From Massilia sp. IC2-477 (GTDB lineage: Bacteria > Pseudomonadota > Gammaproteobacteria > Burkholderiales > Burkholderiaceae_D): 64,000 bases of DNA. Below, piece by piece: positions 8,822-19,400 of this stretch. The position numbers and the translations under genes were made by a program. How positions within the stretch are numbered: the stretch's first letter is position 1; the number at the start of each line of letters is the position of its first letter. Location of the stretch: assembly GCF_020707265.1 (NCBI RefSeq), contig NZ_JAJFEQ010000001.1:1-64000 (forward strand), given 5' to 3'. The notes under the pieces were generated by a model, which searched no databases, had not been told where the DNA came from, and saw only the letters and a list, made by a program, of their open reading frames with translations.

Positions 8822-10315
8822 ATGAGCGCTACCACGTCCGCACCCACCGAGAACCTCGCCGGAAGGCGCGCGCAGGTCGCCGCCGCGCTGCGTGCGCGCC
8901 TGCCCGATAACGTCGTCCTGTCCGACCCCGAAGACACCCGTCCCTATGAATGCGACGGCCTGGCCGCCTATCGCCAGCTGCCGATGGTCGTCACGCTGCC
9001 TACCAGCGAAGAACAGGTGCTGCAGATCCTGAACACCTGTCGCGAACTCCGCGTGCCGATCGTGCCGCGCGGCGCCGGCACCGGCCTGTCGGGTGGGGCG
9101 TTGCCAATCGCTGACGGCGTCGTCATCTCCACTGCGCGCCTGAACCGCATCGTTCGCGTCGATGCGTACTCGCGCACCGCCGTGGTCCAGCCGGGCGTGC
9201 GCAACCTCGCCATTTCGGAAGCGGCGGCCCAGTACGGCCTGTACTACGCACCCGACCCGTCCTCGCAGATCGCCTGCACCATCGGCGGCAACGTGGCCGA
9301 GAATTCCGGCGGCGTGCACTGCCTGAAATACGGCCTGACCGTGCACAACGTGCTGCGCGTGCGGGTGGCGACCATCGAAGGCGAGATCATCGAACTGGGC
9401 AGCGAGGCGCTGGATGCGCCGGGCCTGGACCTGCTGGCCGTCTTCATCGGCTCGGAAGGCATGCTCGGCATCGTCACCGAGGTTACGGTCAAGCTCGTCC
9501 CCAAGCCCGCGGTGGCGCAGGTCGTGATGGCCTCCTTCGGCGACGTCCTCACCGCCGGCAACGCGGTGGCCAGCATCATCGCGGCCGGCATCATCCCGGC
9601 CGGCCTGGAAATGATGGACCGCACCTCGGTGCGCATGGTCGAACCGTTCGTGCGCGCCGGCTACGATACGGACGCCGCCGCCATCCTGCTGTGCGAGGCC
9701 GACGGCACCGCGCTGGAAGTGGCGGAAGAAATCGAACGCATGAAGGCGGTCTTCGAAGGGGCAGGGGCCACCGCCATCGCCGTGTCGCAGAGCGAGGCCG
9801 AGCGCATGCGCTTCTGGTCCGGCCGCAAGAACGCCTTCCCCGCGGCCGGCCGCATCTCGCCGGACTATTACTGCATGGACGGCACCATCCCGCGCAAGCA
9901 GCTGGCGCGGGTATTGCAAGGCATCGAGGACATGGAAAAGACCTTCGGCCTGCGCTGCTCCAATGTGTTCCACGCGGGCGACGGCAATATGCATCCGCTG
10001 ATCCTGTTCGACGCCAACCAGCCGGGCGAATTCGAGCGCGCCGAAGCGTTCGGAGCCGCGATCCTGGCGCTGTGCGTCGAAGTGGGCGGCACCATCACCG
10101 GCGAGCACGGCGTGGGCATGGAGAAGATCAACTCGATGTGCGTGCAGTTCGACCGCAAGGAGCTGGACGCCTTCTTCGCGGTCAAGCGCGCTTTCGATGC
10201 CTTCACGCTGCTCAATCCGGACAAGGCGATCCCGACGCCGCACCGCTGCGCCGAATTCGGCAAGATGCACGTGCACGGCGGCGAACTGCCGTTCCCTGAA
10301 CTCCCGCGCTTCTGA
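8822..10315 (+). CDS. glcD: Glycolate oxidase FAD-binding subunit GlcD
   Basis: A 497-aa FAD-linked oxidase. The FAD-binding PCMH domain includes the loop PRGAGTGLSGGALP (about residues 81-94) and PDPSSQIACTIGGNVAENSGG. The C-terminal domain carries HAGDGNMHPL and the conserved GEHGVGMEK. With GlcE and GlcF it oxidises glycolate to glyoxylate at the inner membrane. The start at MSATTSAPTE was chosen over an in-frame TTG ten codons upstream because the homology begins there. A TACAAT hexamer lies 6 nt before the ATG and the ribosome site is weak. First gene of glcDEF. Confidence 0.95.
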   Translation: MSATTSAPTENLAGRRAQVAAALRARLPDNVVLSDPEDTRPYECDGLAAYRQLPMVVTLPTSEEQVLQILNTCRELRVPIVPRGAGTGLSGGALPIADGVVISTARLNRIVRVDAYSRTAVVQPGVRNLAISEAAAQYGLYYAPDPSSQIACTIGGNVAENSGGVHCLKYGLTVHNVLRVRVATIEGEIIELGSEALDAPGLDLLAVFIGSEGMLGIVTEVTVKLVPKPAVAQVVMASFGDVLTAGNAVASIIAAGIIPAGLEMMDRTSVRMVEPFVRAGYDTDAAAILLCEADGTALEVAEEIERMKAVFEGAGATAIAVSQSEAERMRFWSGRKNAFPAAGRISPDYYCMDGTIPRKQLARVLQGIEDMEKTFGLRCSNVFHAGDGNMHPLILFDANQPGEFERAEAFGAAILALCVEVGGTITGEHGVGMEKINSMCVQFDRKELDAFFAVKRAFDAFTLLNPDKAIPTPHRCAEFGKMHVHGGELPFPELPRF

Positions 10316-10317
10316 AC

Positions 10318-11364
10318 ATGCAATCGATCGAACAATTCCAGGAACGGGTGCGCGCCGCCGCAGCCGACAAGCAGGCCTTGCGCATCCGCGGCGGCGGATC
10401 CAAGGACTGGTACGGCCAGCGCCTGGAGGGCGAGATCCTCGACACGCGCGGCTACCGCGGCATCGTCGACTACGAGCCCACCGAACTGGTGATCACGGCG
10501 CGCTGCGGTACGCCGCTCAGCGAGATCGAGGCCGTGCTTGCAGAACGGAACCAGATGCTGGCCTTCGAGCCGCCGCATTTCAGCGAGAACGCAACCCTGG
10601 GCGGGGCGATTGCTGCCGGCCTGGCCGGCCCGCGCCGCGCCTATGGCGGCGGCGTGCGTGACTTCGTGCTGGGCGCCAAACTGCTGGACGGGAAGGGCGA
10701 CGTGCTCTCCTTTGGCGGCCAGGTGATGAAGAACGTGGCCGGCTACGACGTGGCGCGCATGCTGGCCGGCTCGCTCGGCACCCTCGGCCTGCTGCTGGAA
10801 GTGTCGGTCAAGGTGCTGCCGCGGCCTCTTGCCGATACCACGCTGCGCCTCGAGATGAGCGAGATCGACGCGATCCGCCGGCTCAACGAGTGGGGCGGCC
10901 AGCCGCTACCTCTGTCCGCCAGCTTCTGGCACAGCGGTGTACTCTTGCTGCGCCTGTCGGGCGCCCAGGCGGCGGTCGATGCGGCCGTGCGCCTGATCGG
11001 CGGCGAGGTCGTCGAGCATGCCGCCTCCTGCTGGGAAGAGCTGCGCGAGCAGCGCCTGCCTTTCTTCGGCGGCGAGGATGCGCTGTGGCGCCTGTCGGTG
11101 CCGTCCACGACCGGCGCGATCGTGCTCGGCGGAGTGCAACTCATCGAATGGGGCGGCGCCCAGCGCTGGCTGCGTAGCGAGCTCGATGCCGCCACCATCC
11201 GGCGCAGCGTGGCGGCCGTGGGCGGCCATGCGACCCTGTTCCGCGGTGGCGACAAATCCGTGGGCGTGTTCGACACGCTCCAGCCCGCGCTTGCGCGCAT
11301 CCACGAACGACTCAAGGCTTCCTTCGATCCGGCCCACATTTTCAATCCGGGACGAATGTACTGA
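10318..11364 (+). CDS. glcE: Glycolate oxidase FAD-binding subunit GlcE
   Basis: A 348-aa second FAD-binding subunit. The PCMH region includes the start of the FAD fold (LRIRGGGSKDWYG), then ENATLGGAIAAGLAGPRRAYGGGVRDFVLG, and GGQVMKNVAGYDVARMLAGSLGTLG, all typical of GlcE. The C-terminus ends FDPAHIFNPGRMY. It lies 2 nt after glcD and 1 nt before glcF. It has no catalytic role alone in the known family; the complex needs all three subunits. Confidence 0.95.
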   Translation: MQSIEQFQERVRAAAADKQALRIRGGGSKDWYGQRLEGEILDTRGYRGIVDYEPTELVITARCGTPLSEIEAVLAERNQMLAFEPPHFSENATLGGAIAAGLAGPRRAYGGGVRDFVLGAKLLDGKGDVLSFGGQVMKNVAGYDVARMLAGSLGTLGLLLEVSVKVLPRPLADTTLRLEMSEIDAIRRLNEWGGQPLPLSASFWHSGVLLLRLSGAQAAVDAAVRLIGGEVVEHAASCWEELREQRLPFFGGEDALWRLSVPSTTGAIVLGGVQLIEWGGAQRWLRSELDAATIRRSVAAVGGHATLFRGGDKSVGVFDTLQPALARIHERLKASFDPAHIFNPGRMY

Positions 11365-11365
11365 C

Positions 11366-12586
11366 ATGCAAACCAATCTCGCCGATTTCATCAAGGGCAC
11401 CGCCGACGGCATGGAAGCCGAAGCGATCCTGCGCGCCTGCGTGCACTGCGGCTTCTGCACCGCCACCTGCCCGACCTACCAGCTGCTGGGCGACGAGCTC
11501 GATGGCCCGCGCGGCCGCATCTATCTCATCAAGCAGGTGCTGGAAGGCGCCGAACCCACCCGCAAGACCCAGCTCCACCTGGACCGCTGCCTTACCTGCC
11601 GCAACTGCGAAACCACCTGTCCGTCCGGCGTCAAGTACGGCCGCCTGGCCGACATCGGCCGCCGCGTGGTCGAGGAGCGCGTGGCGCGGCCCTTGAAGGA
11701 CCGCGTCGAGCGCACCACGTTGAAGGAATTCCTGCCACGCACGGCGCTCTTCAAGCCCGCGTTCAGGGCGGGCGTGCTGGCGCGGCCGGTGCTGTCGAAA
11801 GGCTTGCAGGACAAGCTGCAGCCCGCGCGCGCACCTGGCGCCTGGCCCACCCGTTCGCATGCGCGCAAGATGCTGGTGCTCGAGGGCTGCGTGCAGCCGG
11901 CCATGGGTCCGAACATCAATGCCGCCACCGCGCGCGTGCTCGACGCCTTCGGCGTGCAGCTGCTCACCGCACCGAAAGCGGGCTGCTGCGGCGCCGTGCG
12001 CTACCACCTGAACGATCAACAGGGCGGCCTGGAGGACATGCGCCGCAACATCGACGCCTGGTGGCCCTACGTGGAGCAGGTGGAGGCGATCGTCATGACC
12101 GCGTCCGGCTGCGGCGTCACGGTCAAGGAATATGGCCATCTGCTGGCGCACGACGAAGCCTACGCCGCCAAGGCCGCGCGCATCTCGATGCTCACGCGCG
12201 ACCTGTCCGAGATCATGCCCGAGTTCGAAGAGCAGCTCGGGGCGAAGCTGAAGGGGAAGATCGCGAAGCGCGTGGCTTACCACCCGCCCTGCACCCTGCA
12301 GCACGGCCAGCAGATCCGCGGCAAGGTCGAAGGCGTGCTGCGCGCCGCCGGCGTGGACGTGCAGCTGTGCGCCGACAGCCACCTGTGCTGCGGCTCGGCG
12401 GGCACCTATTCGGTGCTGCACCCGGAGATCGCGCACGCACTGCGCGACCGCAAACTGGCCAATTTGCAAGCCACCAGTCCGGACGAAATCGTCTCGGCCA
12501 ACATCGGCTGCATGACCCACTTGCAATCGGGCACCGATACCCCGGTCACGCACTGGATCGAACTGATCGACCGCGCGCTCACCTGA
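11366..12586 (+). CDS. glcF: Glycolate oxidase iron-sulfur subunit GlcF
   Basis: A 406-aa protein. Two [4Fe-4S] ferredoxin motifs sit at C25-x2-C28-x2-C31-x3-C35 (CVHCGFCTATC) and C75-x2-C78-x2-C81-x3-C85 (CLTCRNCETTC). Two CCG domains follow, with GCCGA and LCCGSAG motifs, as in heterodisulfide-reductase-like subunits. It passes electrons from the FAD subunits toward the quinone pool. The start codon follows the glcE stop by 1 nt. Confidence 0.95.
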   Translation: MQTNLADFIKGTADGMEAEAILRACVHCGFCTATCPTYQLLGDELDGPRGRIYLIKQVLEGAEPTRKTQLHLDRCLTCRNCETTCPSGVKYGRLADIGRRVVEERVARPLKDRVERTTLKEFLPRTALFKPAFRAGVLARPVLSKGLQDKLQPARAPGAWPTRSHARKMLVLEGCVQPAMGPNINAATARVLDAFGVQLLTAPKAGCCGAVRYHLNDQQGGLEDMRRNIDAWWPYVEQVEAIVMTASGCGVTVKEYGHLLAHDEAYAAKAARISMLTRDLSEIMPEFEEQLGAKLKGKIAKRVAYHPPCTLQHGQQIRGKVEGVLRAAGVDVQLCADSHLCCGSAGTYSVLHPEIAHALRDRKLANLQATSPDEIVSANIGCMTHLQSGTDTPVTHWIELIDRALT

Positions 12587-12705
12587 GTCACCTCGTCCCG
12601 GGCGTGCCCCGAATGACCGCGCGCGCAAGCGTGTGCGGCGCTTTTGCTCTTTTGTCTATCGTGGTGTACCGACAAGCCGTATCACCAACAGAACAGGAGA
12701 GCAGG

Positions 12706-13086
12706 ATGGAAGCAATCAGGATGCTGCAGATCTCGACGTATTTGTTCGCCCTTACCGCCCTCGGTGGCATCGTGATGGGCTGGATCCGGTTTTCGAGCGG
12801 CAGGAATCCGCCCTCATCGTTCGCCATGGGCCACGGTTTCCTGGCGGCTGCCGGCGTGACCTTGCTTGCGTATGCGATCTTTGCGCTGGATGCACCGGGC
12901 ACGGCGCTCCTGTCGCTGCTGCTGTTCCTGGGCGCCTCGATCGGTGGCGTGGTCCTGAACCTGCACTATCACCTGAAAGAGCAGCCGATGCCAAAGGCGA
13001 TCGTGGTGGTGCACGCGGTCGTCGCGGTCATCGCTTTCGTTCTGCTGTACATGGCGGCATTCACGGGCGACGCGGCCGGCGTTTGA
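12706..13086 (+). CDS. Small four-helix membrane protein, unknown
   Basis: A 126-aa protein with four hydrophobic segments (about residues 8-26, 42-60, 66-84 and 96-118). A good ribosome site (CAGGAGAGCAGG) precedes the ATG. The frame remains open far upstream inside glcF, but that part is a shadow. No family was recognised. The helix-loop pattern resembles small inner-membrane proteins common in Oxalobacteraceae. It may be transcribed with glcDEF, 119 nt downstream of glcF, but this is uncertain. Confidence 0.75.
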   Translation: MEAIRMLQISTYLFALTALGGIVMGWIRFSSGRNPPSSFAMGHGFLAAAGVTLLAYAIFALDAPGTALLSLLLFLGASIGGVVLNLHYHLKEQPMPKAIVVVHAVVAVIAFVLLYMAAFTGDAAGV

Positions 13087-13217
13087 ATCCGGGAGCCGGC
13101 TGCCGGCGACGCGCATGCGCGGGCGGCGCTATACTCGTGCTTTCGTCCACGCGCCTGCATTTCGCCGTTCTCCGTGAACATGCCCATGTATTCCCCATCC
13201 GTCCGTGAAGTCCTGCC

Positions 13218-13532
13218 ATGAGCTTCATTTTTCAGCTCGTTCGTGAAGACGAGGGCATGCCGCCCGCCGTCGTCTTCGAAGATTCCACCACGCCCGGCCT
13301 GGTCCCGGTCTGGGAAGCCGTCGGCGTCTACGACGCCCTGTACAACAGCGACGGCAAGCTGGCGCGCGACGTCTCGCGCGCCATCGCCTACGGGCTCGAC
13401 CGCGTCACCGAAGATGGCTCGCTGGTGCCGCTCATGCCGCCGGGCGTGTCGCAAGCGGAAGCGATCCGTTTCCTGGACAACGTCAACCGCGGCTGCACCA
13501 CCCATGGCGCGGCCTGGATCCAGACCCGCTAA
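13218..13532 (+). CDS. Conserved small protein, unknown
   Basis: A 104-aa soluble protein starting MSFIFQLVREDE, with no signal peptide or membrane helix. It is acidic, with segments such as GLVPVWEAVGVYDALYNSDG and DRVTEDGSLVPLMPPG. No recognised domain. Codon use matches its neighbours, and the competing overlapping frame (13243-13557) is Arg/Ser/Pro-rich shadow sequence. Confidence 0.6.
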   Translation: MSFIFQLVREDEGMPPAVVFEDSTTPGLVPVWEAVGVYDALYNSDGKLARDVSRAIAYGLDRVTEDGSLVPLMPPGVSQAEAIRFLDNVNRGCTTHGAAWIQTR

Positions 13533-13648
13533 TTCCACTGTTTTCTTGCGCTGGTAGTCGAGTTACATCTTTTTGTCTTACTATGTGGTGCTCAGCCGTA
13601 TAGAGGGTAGTTTTCCTACGGTGAGCCCCATAAAGACAAGGAGACTCC

Positions 13649-15688
13649 ATGCACGTCCACCGCTTTGCCCTCACGATTGCGGCATCCTGCCTGCTGGCCC
13701 TGCCGGCATGGGCCCAGCAGCTCATCGCCAGTGCGGCATCGCCCGGCAATGTCCTTAGCGTGGAAGTGCAGCTCGACGGCATGGGCAAGCTCGCCTACGG
13801 CGTCAAACGCCAGGGCAAGGACATCATCGCCCCGTCGCGCCTCGGCTTCAACCTGGCCAATGCGCACAAGCTCGATGGCGGCTTCAGCCTGCGCAAGCAA
13901 GTCGTGAGCGAGCATGACAGCACCTGGGAGCAGCCCTGGGGCGAGCGAAAGTATGTACGCAACCGTTATCGCGAGCTGCGCGTCGACCTGGAGCAGAAGA
14001 ACCGCGCCGGACGCCAGCTCACGGTGGTGTTCCGCATCTACGACGACGGCGTCGGCTTCCGTTATGAATTCCCGGCGCAGAAGCAGCTGCCCAACGTCGA
14101 GATCCTGGATGAGTTGACCGAATTTACTGTGGCCCAGCCGGCCACCGCCTGGTGGATCCCGGCCGGCGAACTGCCGGGTCTTGAAGAAGAGATCCGCAAG
14201 GCGCCGCTCAAGGAAATCGGCATCGCCAACACGCCGCTCACCCTGCGCCTGGACGACGGCACCCACATCGCCTTCCATGAAGCGGCGCTGGTCGACTACG
14301 CCACCATGTGGCTGCGCAAGGTCGACGGCCAGAAGCTGCGCGCCATGCTGGCGCCGTCGCCGAGCGGCCCGGCGGTGGTGCGCAAGGGCGCCTTCAGCAC
14401 ACCGTGGCGCACCATGCAGATAGCAAGCAATGCGGCCGGCCTGTACATGTCGGACCTGGTGCTCAACTTGAACGAACCGAACAAGCTGGGCGACGTGTCC
14501 TGGGTGAAGCCTTCGAAGTTCGTCGGCGTCTGGTGGCAGATGCACCTGAACAGCGGCACCTGGAACGCCGGCCCCAAGCATGCGGCCAATACCGCCAACA
14601 CGAAAAAATACATCGACTTCGCGGCGCAGAACGGTTTCCGCGGCGTGCTGGTCGAGGGCTGGAACAAGGGCTGGGAAAGCGACTGGGGCCACGGCGGCGC
14701 CGATTTCAGCTTTACGCAGCCGTATCCCGATTTTGACCTGCCTGGCCTGGCTTCTTACGCCAGATCGAAGGGCGTGCGCCTGATCGGCCACCACGAGACC
14801 GGGGCCAATATCGTCGCTTATGAAAAGCAGATGGACGGCGCCTACCGGCTGTACGCGAAGCTGGGCGTGGACAGCATCAAGTCGGGCTATGTGCACGAGG
14901 CGGGAACGGCGCTGTTCACCGGCCGCGACGGCAAGCCGCGCTACGGCCACTACGATTCGCAGGAAGGCGTGAACCACTTCCTGAAAGCCGTCACCGAGGC
15001 CGCGAAATACAAGCTCTCGATCGACACGCACGAACCGGTGAAGGACACCGGTCTGCGCCGCACCTACCCGAACTGGCTCACGCGCGAAGGCGCGCGCGGC
15101 GTCGAATACAACGCCTGGGGCAATCCGCCCAACAGCGTGGACCACGAGGCCAAGCTGGTGTTCACCCGCATGCTGAGCGGGCCGATGGATTACACCCCGG
15201 GTGTCCTGAGCCTGGTGGGCGCGGACGGCAAGACCTTCAATTCGACCCAGGCCAAGCAGCTGGCCAATTACGTCGTCATCTATTCGCCGATCCAGATGGC
15301 GGCCGACCTGCCGGAGAACTATGCGAAGTACCCGGCCGCCTTCAAGTTCATCCGCGACGTGCCGACCGACTGGCTTGAGACCCGCGTGATCAACGGCGAG
15401 GTAGGGAACTACGTGACCATCGCACGCAAGGACCGTGCGAGCCAGGACTGGTACGTGGGCGCGGTCACCGACGCCCAGGCGCGTACGCTGGCGCTGCCGC
15501 TCGACTTCCTCGAGCAGGGCAGGCGCTATACCGCGGAAATCTACCGCGACGGCGACGCGGCCGACTACCGTACCGAGCGCCGCTTCGACCTGGTGGTCGA
15601 GAAGAAAACCGTCACGGCGGCCGATACGCTGCAGTTGCGGCTTGCGCCGGGCGGCGGCCAGGCGATCCGCCTGACGCCCCAGCCGTAG
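13649..15688 (+). CDS. Secreted glycoside hydrolase family 97 protein
   Basis: A 679-aa protein with a Sec signal peptide (residues 1-22, cleavage after AWA). It has the GH97 layout: N-terminal beta-sandwich (about 25-270), (beta/alpha)8 barrel, and a small C-terminal beta domain. Glutamates E462, E480 and E486 align by motif (THEPVKDTGLRRTYP and EGARGVEYNAWG) with the calcium/catalytic glutamates of inverting SusB-type alpha-glucosidases. GPMDYTPG is also conserved. The likely substrate is an alpha-glucan oligosaccharide, but this is inference. An AAGGAGA ribosome site precedes the start. Its TAG stop is the first codon of repeat copy C. Confidence 0.9.
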   Translation: MHVHRFALTIAASCLLALPAWAQQLIASAASPGNVLSVEVQLDGMGKLAYGVKRQGKDIIAPSRLGFNLANAHKLDGGFSLRKQVVSEHDSTWEQPWGERKYVRNRYRELRVDLEQKNRAGRQLTVVFRIYDDGVGFRYEFPAQKQLPNVEILDELTEFTVAQPATAWWIPAGELPGLEEEIRKAPLKEIGIANTPLTLRLDDGTHIAFHEAALVDYATMWLRKVDGQKLRAMLAPSPSGPAVVRKGAFSTPWRTMQIASNAAGLYMSDLVLNLNEPNKLGDVSWVKPSKFVGVWWQMHLNSGTWNAGPKHAANTANTKKYIDFAAQNGFRGVLVEGWNKGWESDWGHGGADFSFTQPYPDFDLPGLASYARSKGVRLIGHHETGANIVAYEKQMDGAYRLYAKLGVDSIKSGYVHEAGTALFTGRDGKPRYGHYDSQEGVNHFLKAVTEAAKYKLSIDTHEPVKDTGLRRTYPNWLTREGARGVEYNAWGNPPNSVDHEAKLVFTRMLSGPMDYTPGVLSLVGADGKTFNSTQAKQLANYVVIYSPIQMAADLPENYAKYPAAFKFIRDVPTDWLETRVINGEVGNYVTIARKDRASQDWYVGAVTDAQARTLALPLDFLEQGRRYTAEIYRDGDAADYRTERRFDLVVEKKTVTAADTLQLRLAPGGGQAIRLTPQP

Positions 15689-15785
15689 GGTGGTCGGCTC
15701 CGCCGACCGCGCGTTCAACTCCGGTTCGCATCACGACTGCGGCAGAGCTGCTTGAACGCGCGGTCGGACAAGCCGACCACCCTAC
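15685..15785. repeat. Bipartite inverted repeat, copy C
   Basis: Outer arms GTAGGGTGGTCGG and CCGACCACCCTAC; inner parts CCGACCGCGCGTTCAA and TTGAACGCGCGGTCGG. Both hairpins use the GGTCGG/CCGACC stem, unlike the GGGCGG type of most copies. It lies between the convergent GH97 and glutathione peroxidase genes and supplies the GH97 stop codon (TAG at 15686-15688). Confidence 0.9.
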
Positions 15786-15798
15786 GTTCCAAAGACGT

Positions 15799-16281
15799 TC
15801 AGAGGGCCAGCAGCTTCTCGATGTCGCCCGCAATCTCGTCTGGCGCCGTCTGCGGCGCGTAGCGCTTGGCCACTTCGCCGTCGCGCGCGACGAGGAACTT
15901 GGTGAAGTTCCATTTGATCGCTTCCGTGCCCAGCACCCCCGGTTTCTCGCCCTTCAGGTGCTTGAACAGAGGGTGTGCGCCTTCGCCATTGACATCGACC
16001 TTGGCGAACATCGGGAAGCTCACGCCATAATTCTTCTCGCAGAAGGCGCCGATCTCGGCTTCCGTTCCCGGTTCCTGCTTGCCGAACTGGTTGCAGGGGA
16101 AGCCCAGCACCACCAGCCCGCGCTCGCCGTACTGGCGGTACAGCTCTTCCAGTCCCTTGTACTGCGGTGTGAAGCCGCAGGCGCTGGCGGTGTTCACGAT
16201 CAGGAGCACCTTGCCGCGGTAGGCCGCCAGGTCGACCGGTTTGCCGTCAAGCGCGCTTGCCTGGAAATCAAAGACGTTCAT
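15799..16281 (-). CDS. Glutathione peroxidase family protein (BtuE/Gpx-like)
   Basis: A 160-aa thiol peroxidase of the glutathione peroxidase fold. The peroxidatic cysteine is C35 in NTASACGFTPQY. The conserved FPCNQFGKQEPG (residues 61-72) supplies the active-site glutamine and C63, and WNFTKFLV the tryptophan. It reduces hydrogen and organic peroxides; bacterial Cys-type members usually use thioredoxin as much as glutathione. There is no signal peptide, so it is cytoplasmic. Confidence 0.93.
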   Translation of the reverse strand: MNVFDFQASALDGKPVDLAAYRGKVLLIVNTASACGFTPQYKGLEELYRQYGERGLVVLGFPCNQFGKQEPGTEAEIGAFCEKNYGVSFPMFAKVDVNGEGAHPLFKHLKGEKPGVLGTEAIKWNFTKFLVARDGEVAKRYAPQTAPDEIAGDIEKLLAL

Positions 16282-16449
16282 GCCGAACTTTCATGGTGGA
16301 TTGATGTGAAAAGTATACGCCAAGCCTGCCGATGTCGCCGCGCTGCGACGCTATCGGCGGGATGGTGGAAATGTGTGTAGTTTCGTCCTGGGCGCTCTGA
16401 TAATCTTGAACGCTCCCCTACTGTCCAGCACGGCCCGACCCTGCCCGCC

Positions 16450-19400
16450 ATGTCCACACATCTCGCCAGTTCCGCCGCCGTCGACACCTTCGGACCTTAC
16501 ATCATGCAGGCGCCGCGCGACGGCAGCCCGGCTGACGGCAGCTTCGTCATCCGCTTCAACGAGGCGGTGCAGTTCGGGACCGGCACCCTGATCCTGCGCA
16601 CCCAGGGCGGCACGGTACGGACCGAGGTGCTCGCCAGCAGCCCGTATGTCACCCTGTCCGGCGACACCCTGACCTACAAGCCGCCACAGGCGCTGCAGTA
16701 CGGGACCAGTTACAGCATTGAATTCAGCAGTACCGCCATCAGGGACCTGGCCGGTAATTTCTACGTGCAGGGCTATCCCTCGCCTGCCAGCTTCCGCACC
16801 GGCCTGAGTCCCACCGCCATCCAGTTCAATGGCACCGACGGGGCGGACATGGTCCACGGCAGCGAGCTCGCCGACACCCTGTCCGGAGGCGGCGGCGCCG
16901 ACACCCTGTACGGCTATGGCGGCGACGATGCGCTGAACGGCGGCGACGAGCCGGACGACAGCGACGGCGACATGCTCAGTGGCGGCGAGGGCAACGACAC
17001 CCTGAGCGGCGGCGCCGGGCGCGACCGCCTCAGCGGCGGCGGCGGCAACGACAAACTGTACGGCGGCAGTGGCGACGACGTCATGTTCGGCGATGGGGGC
17101 GACGACGTGCTGGAAGGCGGCGACGGCCGCGACACGCTCACCGACTCCGGCCCGGGCGTCAACCGCCTGCTGGGCGGCGCCGGCGATGATTTCCTGACCT
17201 TCGAAAACCAGGCTACCGGCCTGCTGGACGGCGGCGCCGGCGACGACCGCCTGACCAGCGCAGGCGGCACGCTGATCGGCGGCGGCGGCAATGACCAGTT
17301 CACCATCTACGGCGCGCTGGGCGAGGCCGCCGCCACCAGCGCCGATGGCGGCGACGGCGACGACCGCTTCCTGCTGCACATGGACGGGAGCGGACAGCTC
17401 CTGGTCACCGGCGGCGCCGGCGCCGACGTCTACACGCTGGCCCGCATGTACAACGAGTCGCAGCAGCGCTATGCAACGGTGCTCGATTTCACCTCGGCTG
17501 ACCGGATCGACATCACCGAACTGATGCCCTTCAGCGGTAATCCGTTCCAGACCGGCGTCGCACGGCTGGCTGCGGCCGACGGCGGCACGCTGCTGCAGGT
17601 GAAACTGAGCGCGACCAGTGCGACCTGGATCACCGTGCTGGAGCTCAAGGGCGTCCAGCCCGCGCAGCTGGGCGCCGCCAACTTCGTCGGCGCCTTCGAT
17701 CCGCAGGGCGGCACTGTCGGCATCACCATCCAGGGCGGCGCCGGCGACGACATGCTGCAGGGAACGACCCTCGACGACAAACTGTACGGCAACGGCGGCA
17801 ACGACCACATCGACGGCGGCGCAGGCCAGGACCTGCTCGAGGGCGGCGCGGGCGACGACCGCCTGGTCGACCGCGACGGCGACAACCGCCTGCTGGGAGG
17901 CGAGGGCAACGATGTCCTGGAGGCCGGCTCCTCCGGCACCAACCTGCTCGAAGGCGGCGACGGCAACGATACGCTGTTCGGCGGCAGCGGCAACGACACC
18001 CTGGCGGGCGGCGCCGGCAACGACCGCTTCTATGTGGACTGGCGGACCTGGCACCCGGCGCATGCGGTGAGCATCGCCGGCGGCGATGGCGACGACCGCA
18101 TCGAGTTTTCCGGGTACGCCGATCCGCAGCGCATGGTGACCCTGAGCGCCAGCGGCGGCAGCGGGGCGGACGAATTCGTCATCCGCACCGTCCAGCCGGG
18201 CCTGACCATCACCGACTTCGGCAGCGGCGACCGGCTCAACCTGCTGGAGCTGCTGCCGTCGAACGTGTCGGGCAATCCCTTCGGCGCCCTCGGCTACCTG
18301 TCGGCGCGCGAGCAGGGCGGCAATACCCTCATCTATCTCGACCGCGACGGCGCGGCCGGCAACAGCTTCGGCTTCACGCTGGCGTTCACCCTGGCCGGCG
18401 TGGCCCCCGCCGCCCTGGGCGCGGCCAGTTTCACCGGTGGTTTCGGCACGGATGGCTCGAACCGCGGCATGGTCCTGACCGGGACCGCCGGCGCCGATAC
18501 GCTCATCGGCGCCATGCTGGACGACACCATCAGCGGCGGCCCCGGCTCCGACCTGCTGCAGGGCGGTGCCGGCCGCGACACGATCGACGGCGGCGACGAG
18601 AGCGGGGCCGGAGACCAGATCGATGGCGGCCTCGGAGACGATCTGCTGCACGGGAACGGCGGCGCCGATCTGCTGCGTGGCAGTGCGGGCGACGATACCT
18701 TGTACGGCGACGCCGGCAACGACACCCTGGACGGCGGCAGCGACAACGACAGGCTGTTCGGCGGCGATGGCAACGATGTGATCGAAGACTACTACGGCGT
18801 CAACCTGCTGGAGGGCGGCGCCGGCAATGACCGTATCCGCGGCGGCAACGACAACCAGTCTGCGAGCGGCACGGTGATCGACGGCGGCGAGGGCGACGAC
18901 ACGATAGAGGCCGGCGTCACGGCCGACAGGGTGGCGGGCGGCGCTGGCGACGACACGATCCGGCTCGAACTCGGTGCGATCAGGAAGTTCGACACCGCGA
19001 TGCAGGTAGATGGCGGCGCCGGCAACGACCTGATCACGGTCGTCGGCAGCCACTTCAGCTCACGCGCCGCGACGCTCGCCACCGGCGCCGGCAGCGACCG
19101 CATCGTGTTCCAGGGTTCGGCGCTGCCGGTGCTGACCATTACCGACTTCCAGGCCGGCGCCGGCGGCGACTGGGTCGACGTCTTTTCGCTGGTGCCCTCG
19201 ACCACCACCGGCAATCCGTTCGCACCGGGCGGCGGCCTGCGCCTGGTGCAGGACGGCAGCCGCGTGATGCTCCAGCACGACGGCGACGGCGCAGGCCCGC
19301 AGGCCTTCGAGACGCGCATCGTGTTCGAGGGATCCAGCCTGGCTGCGTTCAGCGGGGCCAATTTCGCTGAGGGCGCGCGCCCGGACGGCAGCACGGGCGG

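Noticed and set aside
13616..15718. 700-residue antisense frame over the GH97 gene
   Set aside because: Arg/His/Val-rich shadow of a clear GH97 coding sequence.
16351..19053. 900-residue open frame antisense to the RTX gene
   Set aside because: It consists of Ala/Val/Gly-rich low-complexity sequence, the expected mirror of GGxGxD repeats in a high-GC genome. No start signal or family.
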